NCBI GenBank assembly: GCA_019414055.1
Contig: DXMV01000029.1
Location: 1-42,419, forward strand
Source: Collinsella sp.
GTDB taxonomy: Bacteria > Actinomycetota > Coriobacteriia > Coriobacteriales > Coriobacteriaceae
Direction of reading: 5' to 3'
Length of the DNA: 42,419 nt
The notes beneath the pieces were generated by a model. It did not search any database and had not been told where the DNA came from. It was given only the letters and a program-made list of their open reading frames with translations. Made by a program: the position numbers and the translations under genes. Shown here piece by piece: positions 1 to 7,125 of the stretch. Each line of letters begins with the position of its first letter. The stretch's first letter is position 1.

Positions 1-1
1 G

Positions 2-454
2 TTGGGAGCAATCGTAACTGAAATTGATATTTCAACGGAGGCTTATTCAACGATACAGTCTCTTTTTGAAGATGCGGATGTGATCTATTTTACCGGCGGA
101 AATTCTTTTTTCCTTATAGACCAGCTCCGTAAAACGGGAACGGATGAGCTGTTGAAGAAAGAATTGGCAAAGGGAAAACTGATGATTGGTGAATCGGCAG
201 GTGCGATTGTATGCGCTCCAAGCATCCAATATATCGAGCAAATGGATGAAATACCGGAGGACTACTCACAAGAAGATGATGCAGGGCTTAATTTGATTGA
301 TTTCTATGTTCTTCCGCATTTTCTTACAGCACCATTTAAGAAAGTTACCGAGAAAATAATGACTGAGTTTTCGGATTTGAATCTATGCCCAATTAACAAC
401 CGTCAGGGAATTGTAATTGATGGTGAAGGTTCAAAGGTAATTTGCAAAGACTAA
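2..454 (+). CDS. Peptidase S51 (dipeptidase E-like) family protein, 5'-truncated by window edge
   Basis: The reading frame is open to the left edge, so the N-terminus is missing and only about 150 residues are seen. The segment reading FTGGNSFFL and, about 30 residues later, GESAGAIV match the glycine turn and nucleophile elbow (G-x-S-A-G) of the S51 / class I glutamine amidotransferase-like fold; the serine would be the nucleophile. In characterised members this fold cleaves Asp-X dipeptides or cyanophycin, but many relatives are uncharacterised, so the substrate is unknown. The gene is clearly AT-richer than everything to its right and uses A/T-ending codons, so it is probably transferred from a low-GC gut Firmicute, or joined by an assembly chimera. 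It is followed directly by mobile-element debris. I am sure of the family, not of the function. Confidence 0.75.
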   Translation: MGAIVTEIDISTEAYSTIQSLFEDADVIYFTGGNSFFLIDQLRKTGTDELLKKELAKGKLMIGESAGAIVCAPSIQYIEQMDEIPEDYSQEDDAGLNLIDFYVLPHFLTAPFKKVTEKIMTEFSDLNLCPINNRQGIVIDGEGSKVICKD

Positions 455-569
455 TTTGATAATTCCAGTTTGCTGCACTCGTTCCTAGCAGGGTTTGGGG
501 CAGGCACGCCCCAACAAAAAGCTGTCCCAAAGGGGCAAGAATGGGGACTGCGGACGATTTCTTGGACCG
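455..569. other. Non-coding junction, probable insertion-sequence end
   Basis: This short stretch links the AT-rich peptidase gene to the transposase remnant. It contains a 7-bp inverted repeat (TTGGGGC / GCCCCAA, about 494-513). From about 542 the sequence TGGGGACTGCGGACG reads inwards towards the transposase stop, in the TG...CA style of IS3-family ends. No matching opposite end is visible, so the exact IS boundary is not proven. Confidence 0.35.
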
Positions 570-800
570 TTACGCGGCCCTTCCCAGCGCGGAGCGGAAC
601 TCGGCCGGCGTGCGGCCACCGAGCGCATCGCTGCGCCTCTCCGTATTGTATCGACCGATCCAGCCCCCGAGCTCCTCGATGAAGCGGGCGGGGGTCCAGT
701 CCGATCAGTCCCTGCCGTGCCAGAACTCCTTCTTGAGCAGGCCGAAGAAGCCCTCCATCGCCGCGTTGTCCGGGCTGCAGCCCTTGACGGACTGGATTGG
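570..800 (-). pseudogene. IS3-family transposase (OrfB) C-terminal remnant
   Basis: Read on the minus strand from 800 to the TAA at 570-572, this frame gives KGCSPDNAAMEGFFGLLKKE, then a TGA stop (705-707), then SDWTPARFIEELGGWIGRYN, ERRSDALGGRTPAEFRSALG. This matches the end of IS3-type integrase-core transposases: the DNA-x-x-E region with its catalytic glutamate in ESFF/EGFF..LK.E, and the terminal R-Y-N-...-L-G-x-x-T/S-P-x-E motif. The upstream catalytic core is missing: the frame meets a stop at 801-803. The internal TGA probably arose from a TGG codon. It is therefore a dead fragment of about 76 codons. Its base composition resembles the host rather than the peptidase gene beside it. 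Confidence 0.75.
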
Positions 801-904
801 CTACACTGATGTGGACAGTTCCGGGAGGGGCGCAAGAGACGGGAAGCCCGTGTGCGCGTTCCTGCGCGAGGGCCGCGGGGAGGGGCTGCCTGGGTACAGC
901 GCCT
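801..904. other. Unassigned mobile-element debris
   Basis: I recognise no gene here. The stretch beginning TGTGGACAGTTCCGGGAGG (813 onward) looks like an insertion-sequence end pointing away from the transposase remnant, so it may belong to a second lost element. It joins the recombinase tail on its right without a start codon or ribosome site. Confidence 0.3.
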
Positions 905-1045
905 GTCAACTCGGTCTACGTCTTTGATGACCGGGTCGTACTCAATATCAACTTCACGGATGATGCCAAAACGGTCACCCGTGAGGAAGTGTTGGGTTCG
1001 AGTGCTGTGGACAATGTTCCAGCATGCTGGGATCGAACTCGCTAG
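905..1045 (+). pseudogene. Large serine recombinase, C-terminal tail only
   Basis: The plus-strand frame reads VNSVYVFDDRVVLNINF, then TDDAKTVTREEVLGSSAVDN, ending with a TAG at 1043-1045. This resembles the last beta-strand/coil segment of large serine recombinases of the TnpX/transposon-resolvase type, which commonly end in V-x-x-(V/I)-x-(V/L)-(Y/F)-D-D-(R/K)-(V/I)-(V/I). The resolvase and zinc-ribbon domains are absent, so the fragment is not functional. Its 3' end overlaps the last ~70 bases of the DUF523 gene on the other strand, which suggests an integrated element once ended there. The assignment rests on a short segment and is moderately secure. Confidence 0.5.
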
Positions 1046-1466
1046 CCGGAATCACACGGTACCCGTGACGCAGCAGCAGATCGACAAAAACGCCGTTGCC
1101 CGCGGTGAGCGTACCGCTGAAGGTTCCGTCGTAGATACGGCCTACACCACACGAAGGGCTGCGGTCCTGCAAGACACACGCAGCGATCTGGAACGGCCCG
1201 CCCGCCTGCTCGCACATATCGAGCGCGCGCTGAGCACCCTGGCGAAACTCGCGATCGACTGAGGTGCCCTCGCAGGTACGGACTTCGCCGTTCACAATCT
1301 CGGACGGCTTGCGCGGTGTGGGCAAGCCACCAAAAACCTCGGGGCACACCAAGAGAACCTCGGTCCCCGTTCGCTCGCAGGCCTCGACCAACGCGCGATG
1401 GTAATTGTCGAGCCCGTTATACTTGCAGCTCTCGCCCATCAAGCAGGCACTTACCACGATCTTCAT
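975..1466 (-). CDS. DUF523 family protein (YbbK-like)
   Basis: A protein of 163 residues beginning MKIVVSACLMGESCKYNG, the hallmark N-terminus of DUF523 (SACL-x-G-x-x-C-x-Y-(D/N)-G). It also has PEVFGGLPTPR and the DRSPSCG segment, so the conserved cysteines that may bind a metal or cluster are present. The ATG at 1466 is chosen over an in-frame ATG 63 bases upstream because GGGGAGAG lies just before it and the family starts there. The C-terminus after about residue 145 (SMLEHCPQHSNPTLPHG) is the part shared with the recombinase remnant on the other strand, and may not be the ancestral end. The biochemical function of this family is not established. It lies downstream of ftsH but behind the ftsH terminator, so it is probably transcribed separately. 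Confidence 0.85.
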   Translation of the reverse strand: MKIVVSACLMGESCKYNGLDNYHRALVEACERTGTEVLLVCPEVFGGLPTPRKPSEIVNGEVRTCEGTSVDREFRQGAQRALDMCEQAGGPFQIAACVLQDRSPSCGVGRIYDGTFSGTLTAGNGVFVDLLLRHGYRVIPASEFDPSMLEHCPQHSNPTLPHG

Positions 1467-1484
1467 ATTCAACTCTCCCCACGC

Positions 1485-1521
1485 AAAACGCCCCATTTGA
1501 GATGGACACTCAAATGGGGCG
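1485..1521 (-). terminator. Intrinsic terminator of ftsH
   Basis: A perfect 13-bp inverted repeat (CGCCCCATTTGAG, 1489-1501, with its complement at 1509-1521), loop of 7, is followed on the minus strand by TTTT. It sits 22 bases after the ftsH stop codon and would stop ftsH transcripts before DUF523. Confidence 0.85.
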
Positions 1522-1542
1522 ATAGACACTGCGCAACCAGAC

Positions 1543-3450
1543 TTACTGCTGATTTGGCATCAGCGGATTCTCACGCGTGAGGAGGTTCATAAACTCCTCG
1601 CCCGTGATCGTCTCCTTCTTGTACAGATAACGAGCCAGCTCGTGGAGCTTGAACTTATTCTCCTTCAGGATCTGCAGGGCGCGATCGTGCGCATCCTCAA
1701 TCAGCTTGGCGACAATTGCGTCAACGCGCTCGGCCGTACCGGGAGCGCAGGTGAGCGACGTGTCCTGGTTGAGATACGCGTTCTGGACGGTACCGAGCGC
1801 CATCATGCCAAACTCATCGGACATGCCAAAGCGCGTAACCATGTTGCGGGCGAGCTTGGTGGCCTGCTCGATGTCGTTGGCCGCGCCGGTCGTCATCTCA
1901 CCAAAGATGAGCTCCTCGGCAGCACGGCCACCGCAATAGACGGCGAGCTTGTCCAGGACCTCCTGGCGCGTGGTCAGGAAGCGCTCATCCTCCTCGACCT
2001 GCATGGTGTAGCCCAGAGCACCACTCGTGCGCGGCACGATAGTGATCTTCGTGACCGGCGCAGAGCCCTTCTGGCGGGCGGCAACGATGGCATGTCCGAT
2101 CTCGTGGTACGAAACAACCTGCTTCTCGTGATCGGACAGCACCGTGGACTTACGCTGCTGACCGGCGATGACGACCTCCACCGACTCCTCAAAATCGTCC
2201 TGCGTGGCGCGCTTGCGACCCTCGCGGACGGCACGCAGGGCGCCCTCGTTGATGATGTTGGCAAGGTCGGCGCCCGAGGCACCGGGCGTGGCGCGGGCAA
2301 TCGCGGTCAGGTCGATCGGCGGCTGCGTCTTCACGCTCTTGGCATGCAACTCAAGAATGTTCTTGCGACCGGTCAGGTCAGGCAGCTCAACGGGGATACG
2401 GCGGTCAAAACGACCGGGGCGCAGCAGGGCGGGATCGAGGCTGTCGGGACGGTTAGTTGCGGCAAGGACAACGATGCCCTTGTGGTTATCGAAGCCGTCC
2501 ATCTCGGTCAGCAGCTGGTTGAGCGTCTGCTCGCGCTCGTCGTTGCCGCTAAAGCCGCCGCCGTCACGCTTTTTGCCGATCGTATCGATCTCGTCAATGA
2601 ACACGATGCACGGGGCCTTTTCCTTGGCCTGCTTAAACAGGTCGCGAACCTTGGCGGCGCCGCGGCCGACAAACATCTCGACGAACTCGGAACCCGAAAT
2701 GCTAAAGAACGGCACACCCGCCTCGCCGGCAACGGCCTTGGCAAGCAGGGTCTTACCGGTACCCGGAGGGCCGACAAGAAGAGCACCACGCGGCAGCTTG
2801 GCGCCGATCTCCTCGTAGCGCTGCGGCTTCTCCAGAAAGTCGACGACCTCCTTGAGGGACTCCTTGGCCTCTTCCTGGCCGGCGACATCCTTAAAGGTCA
2901 CGCCCACGTCCTTGGAGGCGATCACGCGCGCGCCGGACTTACCCAGTCCACCGCCGCCAAAACCGCCGCCGCCAAAGTTCATCGACGGACCGTCATCACC
3001 CATGGCCTTCTTCATGCGGCGGTTGAGCCACCAGCCGATCAGGAAGAAAATCGCCATGGGAAGGATGAGGGTGAGCAGGTAGTAGGTCATCAGACCCGAG
3101 TTCTTATCGGGAACGACCGACTCAAGCGAGGCACCGGACTCAAGCACGCGATCGGTAAAGCCCGCGTCATTCGGCACACCGGTCGTTTTGTAGGCGATGT
3201 TCTCGTCCTCGCCCTTCTTGGTGTAATAAATCGAGTAATCGTCCGTGTTGTACTCGACCTTGTCGACACTCTTCTTATCGAGCGCTTTGACAAACGTCGA
3301 ATAATCGGTCTTCGTAATCTGCTGCGTGTGACCGATGTTGGGGAACAGAACGGTCGAGAGCACGAGGTAGACGACGAAGGCGATGAGCACGTAGAGGATC
3401 ATATTCCGTCTACGTTTGTTGTCATCCATCTCCATCTGCTTGAACTCCAT
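1543..3450 (-). CDS. ftsH: ATP-dependent zinc metalloprotease FtsH
   Basis: A membrane-anchored AAA+ protease that degrades misfolded membrane proteins and selected regulators. The order of parts is: transmembrane helix at about 17-36, extracytoplasmic domain to about 118, second helix about 120-141, a glycine-rich linker (GGGGFGGGGLG, about 160-170), AAA module with Walker A GPPGTGKT (227-234), Walker B IVFIDEID (282-289) and the second region of homology with ATNRPD and RPGRFDR, then the peptidase domain with HEIGH (449-453). The zinc site is thus HEIGH rather than the usual HEAGH, still within HExxH. Length 635 is normal. Two starts are possible: ATG at 3450, which lacks a good ribosome site, and ATG at 3435, which has GGAG nine bases upstream. 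It is transcribed divergently from the corrinoid adenosyltransferase gene. Confidence 0.97.
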   Translation of the reverse strand: MEFKQMEMDDNKRRRNMILYVLIAFVVYLVLSTVLFPNIGHTQQITKTDYSTFVKALDKKSVDKVEYNTDDYSIYYTKKGEDENIAYKTTGVPNDAGFTDRVLESGASLESVVPDKNSGLMTYYLLTLILPMAIFFLIGWWLNRRMKKAMGDDGPSMNFGGGGFGGGGLGKSGARVIASKDVGVTFKDVAGQEEAKESLKEVVDFLEKPQRYEEIGAKLPRGALLVGPPGTGKTLLAKAVAGEAGVPFFSISGSEFVEMFVGRGAAKVRDLFKQAKEKAPCIVFIDEIDTIGKKRDGGGFSGNDEREQTLNQLLTEMDGFDNHKGIVVLAATNRPDSLDPALLRPGRFDRRIPVELPDLTGRKNILELHAKSVKTQPPIDLTAIARATPGASGADLANIINEGALRAVREGRKRATQDDFEESVEVVIAGQQRKSTVLSDHEKQVVSYHEIGHAIVAARQKGSAPVTKITIVPRTSGALGYTMQVEEDERFLTTRQEVLDKLAVYCGGRAAEELIFGEMTTGAANDIEQATKLARNMVTRFGMSDEFGMMALGTVQNAYLNQDTSLTCAPGTAERVDAIVAKLIEDAHDRALQILKENKFKLHELARYLYKKETITGEEFMNLLTRENPLMPNQQ

Positions 3451-3527
3451 CTACTGGGGTTGATAATGCTATCTAGAATACCCAACCCGAACGGCGATAA
3501 ACCGACGCCGGGCACGAAAGGACAGAG

Positions 3528-4013
3528 ATGGCATCACTGGAAGTCGGCAAGGTTCAAATCTATACGGGCGACGGCAAGGGCAAGACGACGGCTGCGCTGG
3601 GGCTCGCGCTGCGCGCCACGGGCTATGGACTTAACGTGCTCATGCTTCAGTTTGCCAAGAAGCTGCACTGCGCCGAACATGACGCAGCACCTCGATTGGG
3701 GCTACGCATCGTACAAGCCGATCGCGACACGCCCGAAGCCTGTGCCGTACAGATCATGGAGCTGGCGCGCGAGCAGATTTGCCAGGTCGACGTGCTGATC
3801 TTGGATGAGCTGGGGGAAGCCATGCGACGGGGCTTTGTAACGCGCGAAGATGTCGAAGCGCTGATCGCGATGAAACCGACCACCACGGAGCTCGTGCTCA
3901 CCGGCCGCGGCTTGCTGCCCCTCGCCGACCTTGCCGACCTAGTAACCGAAATGCGCCCCGTCAAACACTACTTCGACGAAGGCCTCCTAGCTCGCCAAGG
4001 CATCGAATACTAA
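3528..4013 (+). CDS. Corrinoid adenosyltransferase, CobO/BtuR (CobA) type, short form
   Basis: The family transfers the adenosyl group of ATP to reduced cob(I)inamide/cobalamin to make the coenzyme form. The P-loop IYTGDGKGKTTAA (residues 11-23), the ILDELGEA Walker-B-like strand, LTGRG, and the C-terminal DLVTEMRPVKHYFDEGLLAR are family hallmarks. At 161 residues it is shorter than BtuR/CobA of enterobacteria (about 196). The stretch corresponding to the F-T-W loop, which in the Salmonella enzyme closes over the corrin ring, is not visible. Start ATG at 3528 has GAAAGGA upstream. It is alone on the plus strand between ftsH and a MATE gene, with no other cobalamin genes near. The family is certain; whether it acts on cobalamin or another substrate is less so. 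Confidence 0.85.
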   Translation: MASLEVGKVQIYTGDGKGKTTAALGLALRATGYGLNVLMLQFAKKLHCAEHDAAPRLGLRIVQADRDTPEACAVQIMELAREQICQVDVLILDELGEAMRRGFVTREDVEALIAMKPTTTELVLTGRGLLPLADLADLVTEMRPVKHYFDEGLLARQGIEY

Positions 4014-4101
4014 TTGATCCGAAGGGGACGAAGGGAAACGGATCCTCGACATCACGACGGAGAGCAATGAGCCGTTTTCCTCCGTCCCCCCCCAGGGATC
4101 A
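4014..4101. repeat. Long imperfect inverted repeat between convergent genes
   Basis: The left arm (4014-4044, TTGATCC..GGGGACG..GGGAAACGGATC) pairs with the right arm (about 4068-4101) reading TGATCCC..GGGGACGGAGGAAAACGG on the other strand. It fills the whole space between the stop codons of the adenosyltransferase and the MATE gene, so it could serve as a bidirectional terminator, although there is no U-tract. A related TTGATCC...GGGGACGG motif recurs at 24354-24371, which suggests a dispersed element. Confidence 0.6.
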
Positions 4102-5451
4102 TTAGGCAGTGGCGCGGCCTAGCCAGTTGCCGCTGTGATGGTAGACGGTGAACATCGTGGCGGTGATTACCCAGGTTACGGGGTAGACCAGCAGCAGATG
4201 CTCGAGCGAGGGGTCGAGCGGCATAATCGCGAACACCCACGCCACACGGAGCACGACCGTACCGAAGATCGTGAGCATCATAGGCTGGAAGCTCACGCCG
4301 GCGCCGCGGATGGAGCCGGACGCATTTTCGATAATCGAGAAGATCGCGTAGAACGGCGCGATGAAATGAAGAATCGTCGTGGTGTAGGCCGATATCGCGG
4401 CATCGTCGATAAACAGACGCGAAAGCGGGCCCGAAAACACCAGCAGCACGGCAGACAGGCCACCGATAAGCACAAATGAAAGCACGAGCGACGTGTGATA
4501 TCCCTTTCGCATGCGATCGTAATTGCGCGCACCAAAGTTCTGCGCCGAGAACGTAGTAATCGACACACCAAGCGCCTCGGTCACCATCCAGATAATGCCG
4601 TCCAGGCGGCCGGAAAGGCCCCAAGCGGTCGTAACATCGGCTCCAAACGAGTTGACCGACACCTGAATCAAAACGTTGGAGATCGAATACGCCGCAGACT
4701 GAACGCCCAGCGGCAAACCGCACGAAAGCATGCTCTTGCAAATGCTGCGATCGATACCGAGCTTGGATAGCGACAACCGCCACGCCCCCGGAGCGCGCAT
4801 CATGCGGATCACAATCATCGTGGCATTGGTGCAGATAGTCAGCGCCACCGCGATGCCGCAGCCCAGCGCTTCCATGTGCAGCACGGCGACAAAAAGAATG
4901 TCGAATGCCACATTGACGAAGCAGCCGGAGGCAATAATAACCGCCGGACCGCGCGTGTCGCCCACGGCGCGCAACAACGCCGTCCCCATATTGAGCAGCA
5001 GCGCCGCAAACATGGCGGCAAAGTAGCAACGGGCATACGCCACACCCTCGGCCAGCAGCTCATGCGGTGTATTCATCAGCACAAGCATCGGCTCGACAAA
5101 CACCATGCCCAGAATGGAAATGACAATGCCGCCCACCAGCGCGAGCGCCATGGCCGTATGGACCGATCGGCTCAAGCGCTCGTCATCGTGCTGACCAAAA
5201 AACTGACCGGTAATAACGGCACATCCAGCACCAACACCGACGCAAAAACCAATGCAGAGCTCCGTAAGCACCATCGTGGCCTGAATGCCACCCAGCGCGA
5301 GCTTGCCGCCAAACTGACCGACGATATAGGTACCGATAAGCGTGTATGCCTGCTGAAAGAACGAACTAAAGAAGATGGGGACGCACAGCGACAGCAGCTG
5401 CTGCCAAATAACGCCTTGCGTTACATCGATAGCCGTAGATTTCTTAGCCAC
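4102..5451 (-). CDS. MATE family multidrug/sodium efflux transporter
   Basis: A 449-residue integral membrane protein with about 12 hydrophobic segments in two similar halves, as expected for the MATE fold (NorM/DinF-like), which exports cationic drugs or metabolites in exchange for Na+ or H+. Family landmarks include SLCVPIFFSSFFQQAYTLI in the first helix, VGQFGG, GAGCAVITGQFFG, LLRAVGDTRGPAVI between helices 4 and 5, and the second-half counterpart ASGSIRGAGVSFQPMM. The start is GTG at 5451, preceded by GGAGGG. It stands alone: the gap to the RNA methyltransferase gene upstream is 122 bases and convergent repeats lie behind it. The substrate cannot be told from sequence. Confidence 0.92.
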   Translation of the reverse strand: MAKKSTAIDVTQGVIWQQLLSLCVPIFFSSFFQQAYTLIGTYIVGQFGGKLALGGIQATMVLTELCIGFCVGVGAGCAVITGQFFGQHDDERLSRSVHTAMALALVGGIVISILGMVFVEPMLVLMNTPHELLAEGVAYARCYFAAMFAALLLNMGTALLRAVGDTRGPAVIIASGCFVNVAFDILFVAVLHMEALGCGIAVALTICTNATMIVIRMMRAPGAWRLSLSKLGIDRSICKSMLSCGLPLGVQSAAYSISNVLIQVSVNSFGADVTTAWGLSGRLDGIIWMVTEALGVSITTFSAQNFGARNYDRMRKGYHTSLVLSFVLIGGLSAVLLVFSGPLSRLFIDDAAISAYTTTILHFIAPFYAIFSIIENASGSIRGAGVSFQPMMLTIFGTVVLRVAWVFAIMPLDPSLEHLLLVYPVTWVITATMFTVYHHSGNWLGRATA

Positions 5452-5573
5452 ACGCCCTCCCCACTAGCGTACGTCAAACAACACGGCAATTTAAGACCAA
5501 AGCCAATACCAGCTTAACACCGACCGGCGTCGACCGATACACCCCGAATCAGAGCCCGATGCGAACTATCTGC

Positions 5574-6488
5574 CTAGTGATACAGCCCCGGCTGGTAGTG
5601 GTACTCGTTGCTCACGTGCGGGCACAGCTGCCAAAAGGCGACAGCACTTGCCGCGGCCACGTTGAGCGAATCGACCCCATGCGCCATCGGAATACGCACG
5701 GCGCGGTCGCAGCCCGCAATGGTCTTGGTGCCCAAGCCAGCACCCTCGGTGCCCATAAAGATTGCCAGACGGTCAATCTCCTGCAGCGCGGGATCGTCCA
5801 ACGACACCGAATCATCCGTCAACGCCATGGCGGCACACGAAAAGCCGGCATCGTGCAGCGCCGCCAGCCCATCATGCGGCCATACGCGCGCCTCGCTGCC
5901 AATGCGCGTCCAGGGCACCTGGAACACCGTGCCCATGCTCACGCGGGCCGAGCGACGGTACAGCGGGTCACAGCAAGTGGGGCTCACCAAAATACCGTCG
6001 ACGTTCAGCGCAGCCGCCGAGCGGAAAATCGCACCGACGTTGGTGTGGTCGACAATGCCCTCGAGCACGCACACGCGCACCGGGCGCTCCCCCGCAGCCT
6101 CGATGACGCCGCCCAAGAACTCGGCTACCGGAATCTGGCGCGGGCGACGAAATGCCGCGAGCGCACCGCGCGTCACGTTAAAGCCCGTCAGCCGCTCCAT
6201 GAGCTCCATCGAGGCAACGAACACGGGAACCGGACCCGCGCCCTCGCGTACCGCCAGGCGCTCAAACAGTGGCATCATCTGATCGAGCCAGCGCTCGCCC
6301 AAAAGAAAGCTCACCGGCTCGTATCCGGCGCGAACCGCACGCTCGATAACCTTGGCACTCTCGGCGATAAAAATGCCCTTCTGCGGCTCCAGCACGCAGC
6401 GCAGCTCACGCTCGGTCAGTCGCACGTAGGCATCGAGCCGCTCGTCCTCGAGCGAATCGATTCGCAGTACCTCAACGGCATCAGTCAT
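5574..6488 (-). CDS. TrmH/SpoU-family RNA 2'-O-methyltransferase
   Basis: The three SPOUT motifs are present towards the C-terminus of this 304-residue protein: NVGAIFRSA (motif 1, with the catalytic Arg), IFMGTEGAGL (motif 2) and IPMAHGVDSLNVAAASAVAF (motif 3), which together form the knotted SAM-binding site. The N-terminal ~130 residues correspond to a substrate-binding domain (RLTERELRCVLEPQKGIFIAES). Relatives methylate ribose in 23S rRNA or tRNA; the exact target is not readable from sequence. The ATG at 6488 has only a distant AGGTG, so the start is somewhat uncertain. It lies downstream of thyA-folA in the same direction, with a 109-base gap. Confidence 0.9.
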   Translation of the reverse strand: MTDAVEVLRIDSLEDERLDAYVRLTERELRCVLEPQKGIFIAESAKVIERAVRAGYEPVSFLLGERWLDQMMPLFERLAVREGAGPVPVFVASMELMERLTGFNVTRGALAAFRRPRQIPVAEFLGGVIEAAGERPVRVCVLEGIVDHTNVGAIFRSAAALNVDGILVSPTCCDPLYRRSARVSMGTVFQVPWTRIGSEARVWPHDGLAALHDAGFSCAAMALTDDSVSLDDPALQEIDRLAIFMGTEGAGLGTKTIAGCDRAVRIPMAHGVDSLNVAAASAVAFWQLCPHVSNEYHYQPGLYH

Positions 6489-6597
6489 AGCAGCCAGCCC
6501 GCACCTTTCTTTACAACACGTCTATACCAAACGAGGCGACGCTAAGCGCCGCCCCATGCATTCAAACAAGCCGATGATACCGTTCACGCCAGACGAT

Positions 6598-7116
6598 TTA
6601 CGCCTCAACGCGACGATACGTCACGAACTCATAATCGACACCCTCGTCACCCTCACCCGAGGCAATCGTGGCAACACCGCCACGCCGCGCAATCTCCCAC
6701 GCGGGATCGGCGTCCAAGTCGGGAAAGTACGTATCCACGTCATGCACGCAATGATTATGCGTGACCTCCGCTTCCACGCAATACGGCAAAAACTGCCGAT
6801 ACACCTCGCCACCACCGATCACCCACGCAACGGGCTCATCGGCTACCGCGGCGAGCGCTTCGTCGACGCTATATACCACATCGACGCCCTCGGGAGCAAA
6901 GTCCTCATCGCGCGTGAGCACGATATTGCGGCGGTTCTTGAGCGGACGCCCGCCAGGAAAACTCAGCAGCGTCTTGCGTCCCATAATGACCGGGCAACCC
7001 TTGGTGCATGCCACAAAATGACGCATGTCGGCACGGTTGGACACCACCATGTCGCCCTCGCACCCAATACCCCAGTCATCGCACACGGCGACAATGGCAG
7101 AAAGATTACACGTCAT
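6598..7116 (-). CDS. folA: Dihydrofolate reductase
   Basis: Reduces dihydrofolate with NADPH, regenerating the folate that thymidylate synthase oxidises. NLSAIVAV at the start, DDWGIG, CPVIMGRKT, the RNIVLTRD strand and WVIGGGEVYRQFLPY (NADPH/active-site strand) identify it; 172 residues is typical. The ATG at 7116 is preferred over a GTG nine bases upstream because AGGTGA stands five bases before it. An oddity: the loop usually reading L/M-P-W before the catalytic acid is MVVSNRAD here, so the conserved Pro-Trp pair is Val-Val, while the acidic residue is retained. It follows thyA directly and is almost certainly cotranscribed with it. Confidence 0.93.
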   Translation of the reverse strand: MTCNLSAIVAVCDDWGIGCEGDMVVSNRADMRHFVACTKGCPVIMGRKTLLSFPGGRPLKNRRNIVLTRDEDFAPEGVDVVYSVDEALAAVADEPVAWVIGGGEVYRQFLPYCVEAEVTHNHCVHDVDTYFPDLDADPAWEIARRGGVATIASGEGDEGVDYEFVTYRRVEA

Positions 7117-7125
7117 GCGCGTCAC

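Noticed and set aside
1020..1045. tRNA-like T-arm sequence (GTTCGATCCC on the minus strand) at the DUF523/recombinase junction
   Set aside because: No acceptor stem, D-arm or anticodon arm surrounds it, and it lies in frame within DUF523; a chance match or a former attachment core at most.
1642..3798. A 718-codon open frame on the plus strand across ftsH
   Set aside because: It is the antisense shadow of ftsH, whose motifs are complete. Long antisense frames are expected from strongly biased GC-rich codons. It also runs through the ftsH promoter region.
6534..6552. Terminator after folA (GGCG-A-CGC..GCG-C-CGCC)
   Set aside because: The stem is short and mismatched and the T-tract is only three bases; not strong enough to call.
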